Origin: Neomicrococcus aestuarii
Lineage (GTDB): Bacteria; Actinomycetota; Actinomycetes; Actinomycetales; Micrococcaceae
Length of the DNA stretch: 64,000 nt
Direction of reading: 5' to 3'
Assembly: GCF_014201135.1 (NCBI RefSeq)
Contig: NZ_JACHDR010000001.1
Span: 1,488,001 to 1,552,000, forward strand
Part shown: positions 41,362-50,728 of the stretch, piece by piece
Layout: every line of letters starts with the position of its first letter
Position numbering within the stretch: position 1 is the first letter of the stretch
Position numbers and translations under genes: made by a program
The notes under the pieces: generated by a model
The model's input: the letters and a program-made list of their open reading frames with translations, nothing else
Told to the model about the DNA's origin: nothing
The model's database searches: none

Positions 41362-42378
41362 GTGACCATCCTGCTGATCGTTGTCATAGTTGCAGCGTGC
41401 GGCTATTCGTGGTTGAACGGCTTCCACGACGCCTCGAACTCCATCGCCGCTTCCGTCAAGACGCATGCCCTGACTCCGCGCGTTGCTCTTGTTCTGGTAT
41501 CGATCTGCACTGCCTTTGGAACTATTGCCGGCGGCCTCATGGGGTCCCGGCTGATCACTCGCGCTCCCGAATTTCCGCACGGGATAGATGGGCTTGCTGC
41601 GTTATTGTGCGCACTGATCGCCGCGGGGCTGTGGTCTCTTTGGACGTGGTGGCGAAAGGTCCCTTCATCCTCGACTCAGGCTCTTTTGGCAGGCATTCTG
41701 GGAGCTCTAACTGCTTCTGTCATGACCGGCCACTACAACCCTGAAGACCTGGTCCCTTATGCACTGTTGGGGATCGTTGTGCCGTTGGTAGTGACGCCGA
41801 TCGCTTCAGTGCTATTGGCGACGATTGTGTTTGTTCCGGTGAGCTGGTTGATGCGGCATCGCACGGATAACGAGGCGAGCGCTACGGGCCGCATTGTGCA
41901 GTCCATTACGACGGCGCTGCTCGCCTTCGCGCATGGCATGCAGGACGGCCAGCGAAACGCCTTGACGATTGTCATTGCATTGTCCATTGCCGGTCACGCT
42001 TCCCGCAATGATTTTGTGCTGTGGGTGCAGGTCTTGGTGGCACTCTTGATGGCCTTCGGCATCCTCTGTGGCGGTTGGCGCATCACCCACACGTTGTCTT
42101 CAAAGCTGGCGCGGATTACGCCGATTATTGGAGCGACGTCCCATGCTTCGTCCGCGTTGCTCCTCTACATTGGCTCTTTTGCACTTCACATGCCCATCTC
42201 CTCCACGCAGAGTGTCACGAGCGCTATTGTGGGCACCAGCTTGATCAATCGGCGTGCGTACGTGCAGTGGCCCACCGTTTTACGCATCGCGCGGTATTGG
42301 CTCGCTACCCCAGTCATCTGCACGCTGGCTTCACTGATTTTGTTCCTGGCCATTTCGCCGCTGCTTCCGAAGCACTAA
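41362..42378 (+). CDS. pit: Inorganic phosphate transporter, PiT family
   Basis: 338-residue low-affinity phosphate:cation symporter. Both halves of the internally duplicated PiT signature are present: SWLNGFHDASNSIAASVKTHAL near residue 14 and AFAHGMQDGQRNALTIVIALSIAGH near residue 190; the second deviates in the first Asn position. The GTG at 41362 is chosen because the upstream in-frame extension overlaps the DUF47 gene. It converges on the pstB gene, so low- and high-affinity uptake lie side by side. Confidence 0.88.
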   Translation: MTILLIVVIVAACGYSWLNGFHDASNSIAASVKTHALTPRVALVLVSICTAFGTIAGGLMGSRLITRAPEFPHGIDGLAALLCALIAAGLWSLWTWWRKVPSSSTQALLAGILGALTASVMTGHYNPEDLVPYALLGIVVPLVVTPIASVLLATIVFVPVSWLMRHRTDNEASATGRIVQSITTALLAFAHGMQDGQRNALTIVIALSIAGHASRNDFVLWVQVLVALLMAFGILCGGWRITHTLSSKLARITPIIGATSHASSALLLYIGSFALHMPISSTQSVTSAIVGTSLINRRAYVQWPTVLRIARYWLATPVICTLASLILFLAISPLLPKH

Positions 42379-42501
42379 GTACTGGCGCCAAAGCGTCAGA
42401 CACTACCTGCAACCTTCCGCACTAGCCTGCGACCGCCCGAGGTGAACCCTCGCCTCGCCGTGCAAGGCAGCACCTTGCCTGAAAGCCGGCTTAAAAGGGA
42501 A

Positions 42502-42540
42502 CAGCGGTGACGCTGGCATTGACTGCCTGCGTCACCGCTG
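42502..42540. terminator. Bidirectional terminator between pit and pstB
   Basis: Perfect 12-bp inverted repeat (42502-42513 and 42529-42540) in the 242-bp gap between two converging phosphate transport genes. The remaining gap shows no gene. Confidence 0.7.
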
Positions 42541-42620
42541 CGATCCCCCTCAAGATCCCCCAGGACTAGTCCCAGGGCCTCCCAGCCACATGTGGCGGGA
42601 ATTCTGTGCGGAGGAAATCT

Positions 42621-43400
42621 TTATCCGAAGCGTCCGGAGACGTAGTCCTCAGTGGACTTTTCCTTTGGATTGTTGAAGATTTCCTGCGTTGGTGCGTATT
42701 CGATGAGCTTGCCTGGCTTGCCGGTGCCCGCGATGTTGAAGAAGGCCGTCTTGTCAGACACACGTGCAGCCTGCTGCATGTTGTGCGTCACGATGACAAC
42801 GGTGTACTCGTCCTTCAACTCGTTGATGAGGTCCTCAACTGCGAGCGTGGAGATCGGGTCAAGGGCAGAGCAAGGCTCGTCCATGAGGATCACATCTGGC
42901 TTCACTGCGATGGTGCGAGCGATGCACAGACGCTGCTGCTGGCCACCGGAAAGACCGGAGCCTGGGCGGTCAAGACGATCCTTGACTTCGTTCCAGAGGT
43001 TTGCGCCCTTGAGGGAGCGCTCCACGACGTCATCAGCGTCAGACTTGGACATGCTCTTGCCGTTGAGCTTGATGCCGGCCAGAACGTTGTCACGGATGGA
43101 CATCGTTGGGAACGGGTTCGGGCGCTGGAAAACCATGCCCACCATGGTGCGGACCGTTACCGGATCCACGCCTGGACCGTAAATGTCGTCACCGTCGAGG
43201 AGCAGCTTGCCCTCTGCGCGTGCACCGGGAAGAACCTCGTGCATGCGGTTGATGGTGCGCAAGAAGGTGGTCTTGCCACAGCCGGAAGGACCGATGAACG
43301 CAGTCACGGTCTTAGGCTCAATGTTGATGTTGACGCCTTCTACAGCAAGGAAGTTGCCGTAGTAAACGTTAAGGTCAATCGCGTCGATTCGCTTTGACAT
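42621..43400 (-). CDS. pstB: Phosphate ABC transporter ATPase
   Basis: 259-residue PstB energising high-affinity phosphate import. Walker [11 protein letters not shown]-loop [21 protein letters not shown], signature [16 protein letters not shown], Walker [17 protein letters not shown], and C-terminal [10 protein letters not shown] are all characteristic. Last gene of the pstSCAB operon, 27 bp after pstA. Confidence 0.97.
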   Translation of the reverse strand: MSKRIDAIDLNVYYGNFLAVEGVNINIEPKTVTAFIGPSGCGKTTFLRTINRMHEVLPGARAEGKLLLDGDDIYGPGVDPVTVRTMVGMVFQRPNPFPTMSIRDNVLAGIKLNGKSMSKSDADDVVERSLKGANLWNEVKDRLDRPGSGLSGGQQQRLCIARTIAVKPDVILMDEPCSALDPISTLAVEDLINELKDEYTVVIVTHNMQQAARVSDKTAFFNIAGTGKPGKLIEYAPTQEIFNNPKEKSTEDYVSGRFG

Positions 43401-43427
43401 GAATGTTCCTTTACCTAATTCCGAGGA

Positions 43428-44585
43428 CTAGCGTCCGGTTTTCTTCGGCGCGAACGCCTTAGCGATGATACGGGCGATCAAGTTCAAGATCATCACGATG
43501 AGGATCAAGACCAATGCGGCGCCCCAAGCGCGCTCAGAGGAAATGTCTGGAGCACCTGGTGCCGTGGGGTTCATGAGTTGGCGGTAGATGTACACCGGAA
43601 GTGACATCATCCAGTCCTTGAACAGGTTCCAGTTGGTAGAAAGCGCCACGCCCGCCGTCACGAGGATTGGGGCGGTTTCGCCGATAACGCGAGCGATAGC
43701 AAGCGTCACGCCAGAAGCGATACCCGAGATTGCCGTAGGGATAACCACCTTGAGGATGGTGCGCCACTTACGAACACCGAGTGCATAGGACGCTTCGCGG
43801 AGTTCGTTTGGAACAACGCGGAGCATTTCTTCGGTTGAACGAACCACCACTGGGATCATCAGCACGGAGAGCGCGATGGCTGCGGTGAAGCCCATGACGT
43901 TTGCGCCACGACCCACCAACATTGCCATGGCACCGGCTGCGAAGAGACCGGCAACGATGGAAGGAATACCCGTCATCACGTCCACGAAGAACGTGATGGC
44001 CTTGGAAAGCCACCCATCCTTGGCGTACTCCACCAAGTAGATCGAGGTGAGCAAACCAATGGGAACGGAAATCGCGGTTGCCATGAGCGTGATGAGAACA
44101 GAACCGGTCACAGCGTGCTTGATGCCGCCGAGTGGGTCGGTTTCTTCGCGGGCGGTACGCAGGTCAACCGCACCCGTAACGCCGTTCATGTCCGAGGCGA
44201 AGAAGCCTGGGTTCAAGATTCCCGGGATGCCCTGAGACAGAACGGTCCAGATCACGGAGATCAACGGCAACAGTGCCAACAAGAAGGCGCCGTAGATTAG
44301 GTTCCGCCACAGGCCATCCGTAGCCTTGCGACCGTTTTCCATGACTCGAGTGACGATGTACATGGCAACAACAAAGAAGATGAAGGAAAGAACTAGCCAT
44401 CCACCGATGCTGAAGGCGTTAGATCCACCCAAGAGAGCCGTGACGGCTGCACCAACAACGAGTGCACCAACGAGGACAGCAATCCACGTCCAGCGAGGCT
44501 TCTGGCCTTGCGTCAAGCGTGACTTTCCGCGGTTCTCGAGCGAGCTGCGGTCGTCACTAATAGTGTTTTCGATGCTATGTGACAT
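43428..44585 (-). CDS. pstA: Phosphate ABC transporter permease PstA
   Basis: 385-residue permease. It has an extended N-terminus (about 100 residues, with two to three extra membrane segments) before the core six-segment permease with GGIKHAVTGSVLITLMATAISVPIGLLTSIYLVEYA and the EAA-type loop VPNELREASYALGVRKWRTILKVVIPTAISGIASGV. Its ATG overlaps the pstC stop by one base. Confidence 0.95.
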   Translation of the reverse strand: MSHSIENTISDDRSSLENRGKSRLTQGQKPRWTWIAVLVGALVVGAAVTALLGGSNAFSIGGWLVLSFIFFVVAMYIVTRVMENGRKATDGLWRNLIYGAFLLALLPLISVIWTVLSQGIPGILNPGFFASDMNGVTGAVDLRTAREETDPLGGIKHAVTGSVLITLMATAISVPIGLLTSIYLVEYAKDGWLSKAITFFVDVMTGIPSIVAGLFAAGAMAMLVGRGANVMGFTAAIALSVLMIPVVVRSTEEMLRVVPNELREASYALGVRKWRTILKVVIPTAISGIASGVTLAIARVIGETAPILVTAGVALSTNWNLFKDWMMSLPVYIYRQLMNPTAPGAPDISSERAWGAALVLILIVMILNLIARIIAKAFAPKKTGR

Positions 44586-45535
44586 TAGTTAGCTCCCGAG
44601 AATTCCTTGTGGCGGTTAACAATCCAGCGGGCGATCATGTTCACAGCGAGTGTGATCACGAAGAGCACCAGGCCGGCCGCGATCAGTTCGCTCTGGCGCA
44701 TGCCGAACGCTTCTGGGAAGTTAAGCGCAATTTCAGACGGAATGGTTTGGTTGCCAGCGCCGATCAAGTTCCAGGTGAATCCACCTGGAGACAGCACGAG
44801 GGTCACTGCCATGGTCTCGCCAAGCGCGCGGCCCAAGCCCAGCATGATGGCCGAGATGATGCCAGCACGAGCGAACGGGAACACAGACATCTTGACCATT
44901 TCCCAGCGCGTAGCGCCAAGAGCAAGAGCAGCCTCTTCGTGCAGCTTTGGAGTCTGAACGAAGATTTCGCGACACATGGACGTGATGATCGGAAGAACCA
45001 TGACGGAGAGGACAACGCCCGCAGTCAAGATGGTGCGGCCCGTGGTGGAGGCTGGTCCGGAGAACAGCGGAATCCATCCGAGGTAGGTCTGCAACCATTC
45101 GTAGAGAGGCACCATGAGTGGGCCAAGCGTCGCCATACCCCATGCGCCGTAGACGACCGATGGAATAGCGGCCAGCAAGTCAATGACGTAGCCGATCAGC
45201 TGCGACAGTTTGCGTGGCGCGTAGTGAGAGATAAAGAGTGCAACGCCGACGGCTACTGGAGTAGCCAGGAGGAGTGCAATCGCAGACGCGATGATGGTTC
45301 CGCCCATGAGTGGCAGAACGTACGTCCAGAAGTTGCCGTGCTCACCGGAGAGCTCTTCTTCACCAGCGGTCAAGGCGGGAATCGACTCGGTCACCAAGAA
45401 GGCGGCAACGAGGGCCAAGACGGCCAAAATAAGGATGCCGGCGACAAGAGCAAGAGTGGAGAAGACTTTGTCTCCAGCTCTGCCGGCGGATGAACTCTTG
45501 TCAAACAACGCGTTTGACGTCGTGGTCTCTGTCAC
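44585..45535 (-). CDS. pstC: Phosphate ABC transporter permease PstC
   Basis: 316-residue permease with six membrane segments; characteristic stretches are LPLMGGTIIASAIALLLATPVAVGVALFISHYAP and ALALGATRWEMVKMSVFPFARAGIISAIMLGLGRALGETMAVTLVL. The GTG at 45535 has AAGGAG eight bases upstream, so it is preferred over an earlier ATG. A hairpin lies between pstS and this gene. Confidence 0.95.
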   Translation of the reverse strand: MTETTTSNALFDKSSSAGRAGDKVFSTLALVAGILILAVLALVAAFLVTESIPALTAGEEELSGEHGNFWTYVLPLMGGTIIASAIALLLATPVAVGVALFISHYAPRKLSQLIGYVIDLLAAIPSVVYGAWGMATLGPLMVPLYEWLQTYLGWIPLFSGPASTTGRTILTAGVVLSVMVLPIITSMCREIFVQTPKLHEEAALALGATRWEMVKMSVFPFARAGIISAIMLGLGRALGETMAVTLVLSPGGFTWNLIGAGNQTIPSEIALNFPEAFGMRQSELIAAGLVLFVITLAVNMIARWIVNRHKEFSGAN

Positions 45536-45621
45536 GCGGATACTCCTTAAGAGCGGCGAGCGATGTATGAGGGTACATTCGCTACTCCCCACCATAGGGG
45601 ACGCTTTGATGTACCGGTCAT

Positions 45622-45666
45622 AAGACTGACCGCCGAACCGCGCTCAGCGGCCCGGCGGTCAGTCTT
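45622..45666 (-). terminator. Intercistronic hairpin between pstS and pstC
   Basis: Perfect 14-bp GC-rich inverted repeat (45622-45635 and 45653-45666) just past the pstS stop. It probably stabilises the pstS message or reduces read-through, giving more binding protein than permease. Confidence 0.7.
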
Positions 45667-45692
45667 ATTTATTGACTCAGTTGAGTAGTAAC

Positions 45693-46805
45693 TTACTTCG
45701 CAACCGTGATGGAGTCGATAGCCTTCTGAGCTTCGGCGATGGTGGCCTCAGACAAAGGAGCGTTACCAGCGGAGTCAGCAGCAACCTGCTGGCCCTCAGC
45801 GGAGACGGCGTACTTACCGAATGCCTTGATCAAGTCCACGGTTGCCTGATCCTTGTAGGTGGAGCAGTAGATGTGGTACGAAACCAAAACGATTGGGTAA
45901 GTGCCAGCCTCGGTGGAGGTGCGGTCAAGCTCGATGGCGAGGTCGGTCTCGGAATCGGAAACCTTCTCAGAGGTCTCAACCGTCTTTGCTGCAGCCTCTG
46001 GGGAGTAAGCGACGTACTCTTCGCCAACCTTGACGGCTACGGTGCCGAGCGTTCCGATCTGGGAAGCGTCAGCGTAAACGATGGAGCCTTCGGTCTCGGT
46101 TGCAAGCTTCACAACACCGGAGGTGCCCTGTGCGTTCTCAGCGGTGATAGCGGAAGGCCACTTCTCTTCAACGCCGTAGGTCCAGGTCTTTGGAGCTGCT
46201 GCGTCCAAGTAGTCCTGGAAGTTCTTGGTGGTGCCGGACTCGTCAGCGCGGTGAACAACCGTGATGGCGGTGTCAGGAAGCTCGACGCCCTCGTTCTGGG
46301 AAGCGATCTTCTCGTCGTTCCACTTCTTGATCTTGCCGGTGAAGACCTGAGCGATGGTGTCTGCATCCATGTTCACGTGCTCTACACCTGGAAGGTTGAA
46401 AGCAACTGCGATTGGGGAGATGTAGCCAGGAACCTGGACTGCGCCGTCGGTGCCGCAAACCTTTGCGGCATCTGCCTGCTCTTCTTCGTCCATTGCGGAG
46501 TCGGAGCCAGCGAACTGGTACTGCTCAGCCAAGAAGCCCTTACGGCCGGCGCCGGAGCCGACTGGGTTGTACTGAACCTTGACGTCTGGGTTTGCGGTCT
46601 GGAAGCCGTCAACCCAAGCGGTCATTGCGGATTCCTGCGAAGAAGCGCCACCGCCGGTGAGGGTGCCTTCAAGAGTGGAAGCTGCGGAGCTGGAAGCACC
46701 GGAAGTGGAGCTAGCAGCTGGGGTGTTGGAGCCACCGCAAGCGGTCAATGCAAGTGCGGCAACGGAGAGAACGGCGGCCGACTGGCCGATGCGTAGAGCC
46801 TTCAT
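45693..46805 (-). CDS. pstS: Phosphate-binding lipoprotein PstS
   Basis: 370-residue high-affinity phosphate receptor. The signal peptide ends in the lipobox LTAC near residue 23, followed by a Ser/Ala linker. PstS features are LTGGGASSQESAMTAWVDGFQ, GSGAGRKGFL, FAGSDSAMDEEE and VVHRADESGTTKNFQDYL, which contact phosphate. First gene of pstSCAB. AAAGAGG precedes the ATG. A PHO-box-like direct repeat lies about 145 bp upstream. Confidence 0.96.
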   Translation of the reverse strand: MKALRIGQSAAVLSVAALALTACGGSNTPAASSTSGASSSAASTLEGTLTGGGASSQESAMTAWVDGFQTANPDVKVQYNPVGSGAGRKGFLAEQYQFAGSDSAMDEEEQADAAKVCGTDGAVQVPGYISPIAVAFNLPGVEHVNMDADTIAQVFTGKIKKWNDEKIASQNEGVELPDTAITVVHRADESGTTKNFQDYLDAAAPKTWTYGVEEKWPSAITAENAQGTSGVVKLATETEGSIVYADASQIGTLGTVAVKVGEEYVAYSPEAAAKTVETSEKVSDSETDLAIELDRTSTEAGTYPIVLVSYHIYCSTYKDQATVDLIKAFGKYAVSAEGQQVAADSAGNAPLSEATIAEAQKAIDSITVAK

Positions 46806-46860
46806 AGGTAGCCTCTTTCACAGATTTTGAGGGGGTTTCACCCCAGGTGACGAGTGCCGT

Positions 46861-46872
46861 GCACACGTGTGC
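46861..46872. promoter_or_regulatory. 12-bp palindrome upstream of pstS
   Basis: GCACACGTGTGC is perfectly palindromic and lies 56 bp before the pstS start. It may be an operator or a hairpin in the leader; no regulator can be named. Confidence 0.35.
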
Positions 46873-46949
46873 CCGGGCTTTAGAGGTCAGACTTCTAACC
46901 TCTGCATTCCCGAAGTTATGGGGTTCAAGTGAAGAGTTAGCGCTATGAA

Positions 46950-46970
46950 GGTTAACGGAGGGTTAACGGC
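46950..46970 (-). promoter_or_regulatory. PHO-box-like direct repeat upstream of pstS
   Basis: On the pstS strand, GTTAACCCTCC is followed directly by GTTAACCTTCA, two 11-bp units matching the first seven bases of the Streptomyces PhoP direct repeat (GTTCACC) with one change. Single weaker relatives lie further out near 46923-46940. It suggests PhoP-dependent induction on phosphate starvation. The 430-bp region 46806-47235 holds no gene. Confidence 0.58.
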
Positions 46971-47235
46971 AACGGTACTTAACGTTCCAAGACTCAAAGC
47001 ATCGACCTGGACTCCACTCGAGAAACCGCGAAAATCCACGAAAATTCGGGCCTCATTGGCACTAAAAGCCGGAGCCTGAAAAAAGTTACAAATCAGGCCT
47101 GAGTAATGCATCACACCCGAGAGAGTTGAACCGGAATACCGAGCAGAACAGTGTAAATCTTGTATGACACTACAAAGTCGCCAACGTGTCATCTAGCTCA
47201 CCGTAAAAATCCGCTCCTAATGGAAAGATGGGCTT

Positions 47236-48363
47236 ATGGAAATTGAGAACGCGCTTGGTAAGGCGAAAGGCTTTACATGGCGCCGCACGCGCGCGGGATT
47301 GCTGCGGGTGCGCAACTCTCTTCCAAAAATTGTTCAGGCGACCATTTGTGCCGTCGGCGCTTTCTGGTTTGCCGAGGTGCTGCTTGGCCACGAAGGCCCC
47401 ATCTTCGCCGCAACGAGTGCCTTGATCGCCCTAGGATTTGGCTCTGACACTCACCTTCGCCGCACCATGGAAGTCGCTATCGGCTGCACCCTCGGCATTG
47501 CTGTGGGCGATATTTTGCTCACGATCTTCGGCCAAGGCCTGTGGCAAGCCGGCGTGGTGTTGTTCATTTCTCTTATGCTGGCTCGCTTCCTAGATCGCGG
47601 CACCATCTTCTCCACGCAGCTGGGCCTTCAGGCACTGCTGGTGGTACTTCTTCCTCCCAACGCGGACGGCGTCTTCGGTCGCAGTATCGATGCGATCATC
47701 GGTGGCGTCTTCGCCCTGATCATCGTGGCGTTGAGCCCCCGAGATCCCCGCCATGAGCCAGTTCAAGAGCTCCAGAAGCTCCTTCGCGAGCTCAGCGGCA
47801 CGCTGCAGGACTCCGCCGCGGCGCTCGCACGCTTGGATTCCACCGGATGCTGGCACGCTCTCGTTCGTGCCCGCGCTACTCAGCCCACCATGAACAAGAT
47901 TCCGGCAGCGCTGCGGGCCGCTCTTGAACTCGCCACCATCAATCCGGTGTACCGGAACCGACGCAATGAGATAAACCGTTTGCGCCGAGTCTCCGAGGGC
48001 ATAGACCTTGCCGTCCGTAACACCCGCGTCTTCACTCGTCGCATGGCCTCGGTGATTTCTCACGACGCTATCTCTCACGAGTCCGCCGAGCTTCTGGCCG
48101 CGTATCTGGAGCAAGTGGCGGAAGAAGTGAACCTCATCAACCGCTCGATCTCCGAGCGCACCATTCCAGCCCGCATGAGGGCCGAACATAAGGCCCGCGA
48201 AGGTTTGACGTTGGCCGCCGGTAAGCTGCTGCCCGAGAAATTCCACCTCAGCGGTGTGGAAGGCGAAGGCTTAGTCCTGTTGTTGCGTCCGTTCCTCGTC
48301 GATTTGATGAGCGCTGCTGGCATTGAGCACGACGAAGCGGTTCGGTACTTGCCGAAGCTTTAG
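47236..48363 (+). CDS. FUSC/aromatic-acid-exporter family membrane protein
   Basis: 375 residues. The N-terminal half has about six hydrophobic segments in the FUSC_2 pattern (LPKIVQATICAVGAFWFAEVLLGHEGPIFAATSALIALGFGSDTHLRRTMEVAIGCTLGIAVGDILL; RSIDAIIGGVFALIIVAL). The C-terminal half is cytoplasmic and helical. Relatives export aromatic acids or are of unknown role. AAAGATGGG lies before the ATG. It is divergent from the pst operon. Confidence 0.8.
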   Translation: MEIENALGKAKGFTWRRTRAGLLRVRNSLPKIVQATICAVGAFWFAEVLLGHEGPIFAATSALIALGFGSDTHLRRTMEVAIGCTLGIAVGDILLTIFGQGLWQAGVVLFISLMLARFLDRGTIFSTQLGLQALLVVLLPPNADGVFGRSIDAIIGGVFALIIVALSPRDPRHEPVQELQKLLRELSGTLQDSAAALARLDSTGCWHALVRARATQPTMNKIPAALRAALELATINPVYRNRRNEINRLRRVSEGIDLAVRNTRVFTRRMASVISHDAISHESAELLAAYLEQVAEEVNLINRSISERTIPARMRAEHKAREGLTLAAGKLLPEKFHLSGVEGEGLVLLLRPFLVDLMSAAGIEHDEAVRYLPKL

Positions 48364-48432
48364 GCAGTGCCCCTCCAGTAGCGTTGTCCCCATCCTTTTC
48401 TAAGTGTCCGTGGCGGTGAGTAGTCTCGAGTT

Positions 48433-49824
48433 ATGGCAGTTAGCACCGCACGTTCATCGAAAACGAAGAGCACTCCGGCATACAAATGCACGGAGTGTGG
48501 TTGGAGCACGGTCAAATGGGTGGGCCGGTGCGGTGAATGTCAGGCATGGGGCTCTGTTGTCGAAGCCAATCAGGTGGTCGCTAAGACCACTGCAGCCACC
48601 ACCGTCGCTCAGCCTGCGCTCTCCATCACCGAGGTCGATTCCACCGACGCTTCCCACCGCTCATCGGGCGTTGGCGAGTTTGACCGCGTCTTGGGCGGCG
48701 GCTTAGTTCCAGGGGCCGTGATTTTGTTGGCCGGCGAGCCCGGCGTGGGTAAGTCCACGTTGCTCTTGGACGTTGCCGCGAAGTCGGCTGGAACGGGCAT
48801 CAAGGTTCTCTACATCACCGGCGAAGAGTCCGCCGCTCAGGTCAAGCGCCGCGCCGAGCGTATCAACGCGCTCCACCCGCAGCTTCACGTCACCGCAGAG
48901 ACGGACCTTTCCATTGCGTTAGGCCAAATCGATGCCATCGAGCCGCAGCTATTGATTGTCGACTCCGTGCAAACTCTCTCTTCGTCAGAAGTAGAAGGAT
49001 CCGCGGGAGGCGTCACCCAGGTCAAGGAGGTCGCCGCCTCCATCATCAACGTTGCCAAAAAGCGTGCCATCTCCACATTGCTGGTGGGTCACGTGACCAA
49101 GGACGGTTCCATTGCTGGACCCCGCTTACTCGAGCACCTAGTGGACGTGGTGTGCCAGTTTGAAGGCGATCGGCACTCGCGGCTGCGGTTGCTTCGCGCG
49201 GTCAAGAACCGCTACGGGTCAACGGATGAGGTGGGCTGTTTTGACCTCAATGAGGACGGCATCATCGGCCTCGAGGATCCCAGCAGTCTCTTCATGACTC
49301 GCACTAACCAGCCGGTTTCGGGAACCTGCATCACGGTGACGATTGAAGGTAGGCGTCCACTCGTCGCCGAAGTTCAGGCTCTGCTCGCAAAAACCAACAA
49401 TGCTCAGCCGCGCCGAACTACTAGCGGCCTGGATTCTTCGAGGGCAGCCATGCTTCTGGCCGTGCTTCAAGCTCGGGCGAAGGTGGATCTTTCCTCGGTG
49501 GATTGCTACCTCGCTACGGTCGGCGGTGTTCGGCTCACCGAGCCAGCCACCGATCTCACCGCAGCCCTCGCCATTACGGGATCCGCGTTGAATAAGGCGC
49601 TCCCCCGCGACCTCGTGGCGTTCGGTGAAGTCGGGCTAGCCGGCGAAGTCCGTCCCGTCCCTGATATTCAACGCCGCATCATGGAAGCGCACCGTTTGGG
49701 ATTCCGACAGGCCATCGTGCCAGCCACCGGATTGCCAAAAAGCAAAGTGCCCGAAGGCTTCACTATCAAAGAGGTCCAGTCCGTGGTTGAGGCCCTCGCC
49801 GCAGCGTTCCCGGGCATTAACTAA
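48433..49824 (+). CDS. radA: DNA repair protein RadA
   Basis: 463-residue RadA/Sms branch-migration ATPase of homologous recombination; in naturally competent bacteria RadA also extends D-loops during transformation. Four-Cys zinc finger CTECGW...CGECQAW at residues 17-40, Walker A GEPGVGKST, RadA-specific KNRYGSTDEVGCF, and a C-terminal Lon-like domain (VDLSSVDCYLATVGGVRLTEPATDLTAAL). TAGTCT (48421-48426) ends six bases before the ATG, so the transcript is probably leaderless. Confidence 0.95.
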   Translation: MAVSTARSSKTKSTPAYKCTECGWSTVKWVGRCGECQAWGSVVEANQVVAKTTAATTVAQPALSITEVDSTDASHRSSGVGEFDRVLGGGLVPGAVILLAGEPGVGKSTLLLDVAAKSAGTGIKVLYITGEESAAQVKRRAERINALHPQLHVTAETDLSIALGQIDAIEPQLLIVDSVQTLSSSEVEGSAGGVTQVKEVAASIINVAKKRAISTLLVGHVTKDGSIAGPRLLEHLVDVVCQFEGDRHSRLRLLRAVKNRYGSTDEVGCFDLNEDGIIGLEDPSSLFMTRTNQPVSGTCITVTIEGRRPLVAEVQALLAKTNNAQPRRTTSGLDSSRAAMLLAVLQARAKVDLSSVDCYLATVGGVRLTEPATDLTAALAITGSALNKALPRDLVAFGEVGLAGEVRPVPDIQRRIMEAHRLGFRQAIVPATGLPKSKVPEGFTIKEVQSVVEALAAAFPGIN

Positions 49825-49857
49825 AGTGCGGGCTCAGCTGATTGTTGGGCGCACGAA

Positions 49858-50616
49858 CTAGTCGAGGTCAAAGACCGATCGGTTCGATTCAACATCGCCC
49901 AGCTTCGCAGTGAACACGTAGGTTCCCGGCGACGGCTTGGCGTTCACGGGAGAGCAGCCCGGCGTGGAGCGAACCCTGTCCCACGTGAACTTTGCGGTCT
50001 CGGACTTGCCGGCTGCGATCTCGAGGTTGACGTCGGAGGGCTTTGCTAAGCAGTCGGTCGTTGAGAAGACACGGTCGTTACCCGAGGTCACGGTGAACTC
50101 TTGCTGGCTAGTACCCACGTTCAAGACGCACGGCACGGTTCCCGCGTTCGTGACCGTCAAGGTCAGGACGGGCTTCTCCCCCGAGGCGTAGTTCTTCTTG
50201 TCCGTGCTGCTCAACACCCGAATATTGGAGGGCAAGCACTCTTGCGCGGCAGCTGGTGCAGAGGCGCTCGTCGAAGCTGAACCTGATGCACTCGTCGACG
50301 CCGAGCCCGAAGCACTTCCGGACGCGCTTGTGGAAGCACCGGAAGACCCGGAGGCCGAACCACTTGCGGAAGAAGAGGCAGGCGCGCTCGAAGCTGAAGA
50401 CGAAACCGACGAGGAAGCCGAAGTTGACGGCGCGACGGAAGCAGGCGCCGTCGTACTAGAAGAAGCGGAAGTAGCATCCTTCTTAGGCTGGAAAAGCGAG
50501 CCAATCAGCGCGCTAATTCCCCAAATAATCACAGCAATAACAAGGACCGCGGCGATCAGCGCGACCCAGCGGCGTCGTGCGTACACTTCCGGACTAACTG
50601 GCCTTGTAGGACTCAA
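49858..50616 (-). CDS. Membrane-anchored extracellular protein with Ser/Ala-rich linker
   Basis: 252 residues: a short cytoplasmic N-terminus, one membrane segment (WVALIAAVLVIAVIIWGISALIGSLF), a low-complexity linker of SAS/GSAS repeats (about residues 50-125), then an Ig-like beta domain with LTLTVTNAGTVPCVLNVGTSQQEFTVTSGNDRVFSTTDCLA and a conserved Cys pair. Function unknown; the beta domain resembles small secreted carbohydrate or inhibitor folds but no family is certain. It is divergent from mutY. Confidence 0.6.
   Translation of the reverse strand: MSPTRPVSPEVYARRRWVALIAAVLVIAVIIWGISALIGSLFQPKKDATSASSSTTAPASVAPSTSASSSVSSSASSAPASSSASGSASGSSGASTSASGSASGSASTSASGSASTSASAPAAAQECLPSNIRVLSSTDKKNYASGEKPVLTLTVTNAGTVPCVLNVGTSQQEFTVTSGNDRVFSTTDCLAKPSDVNLEIAAGKSETAKFTWDRVRSTPGCSPVNAKPSPGTYVFTAKLGDVESNRSVFDLD
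50445..50457 (-). repeat. Repeat copy 8, AGTACGACGGCGC
   Basis: Copy with G at the variable position, inside the gene for the membrane-anchored protein. Confidence 0.65.
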
Positions 50617-50728
50617 GGGAACCTCTCTTGCCGTGACTTACTTGCGTTACAGAGTAAACCGGCAGGTTTCTCAGCACGAGCGTCCACGCCGGACGGCTAC
50701 AGTATTCATGCACAAAGGTAAGGAATTC

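Noticed and set aside
45672-46796. 374-codon open frame antisense to pstS
   Set aside because: The Ser/Gly/Leu/Cys-rich composition is the mirror of pstS codons; no domain.
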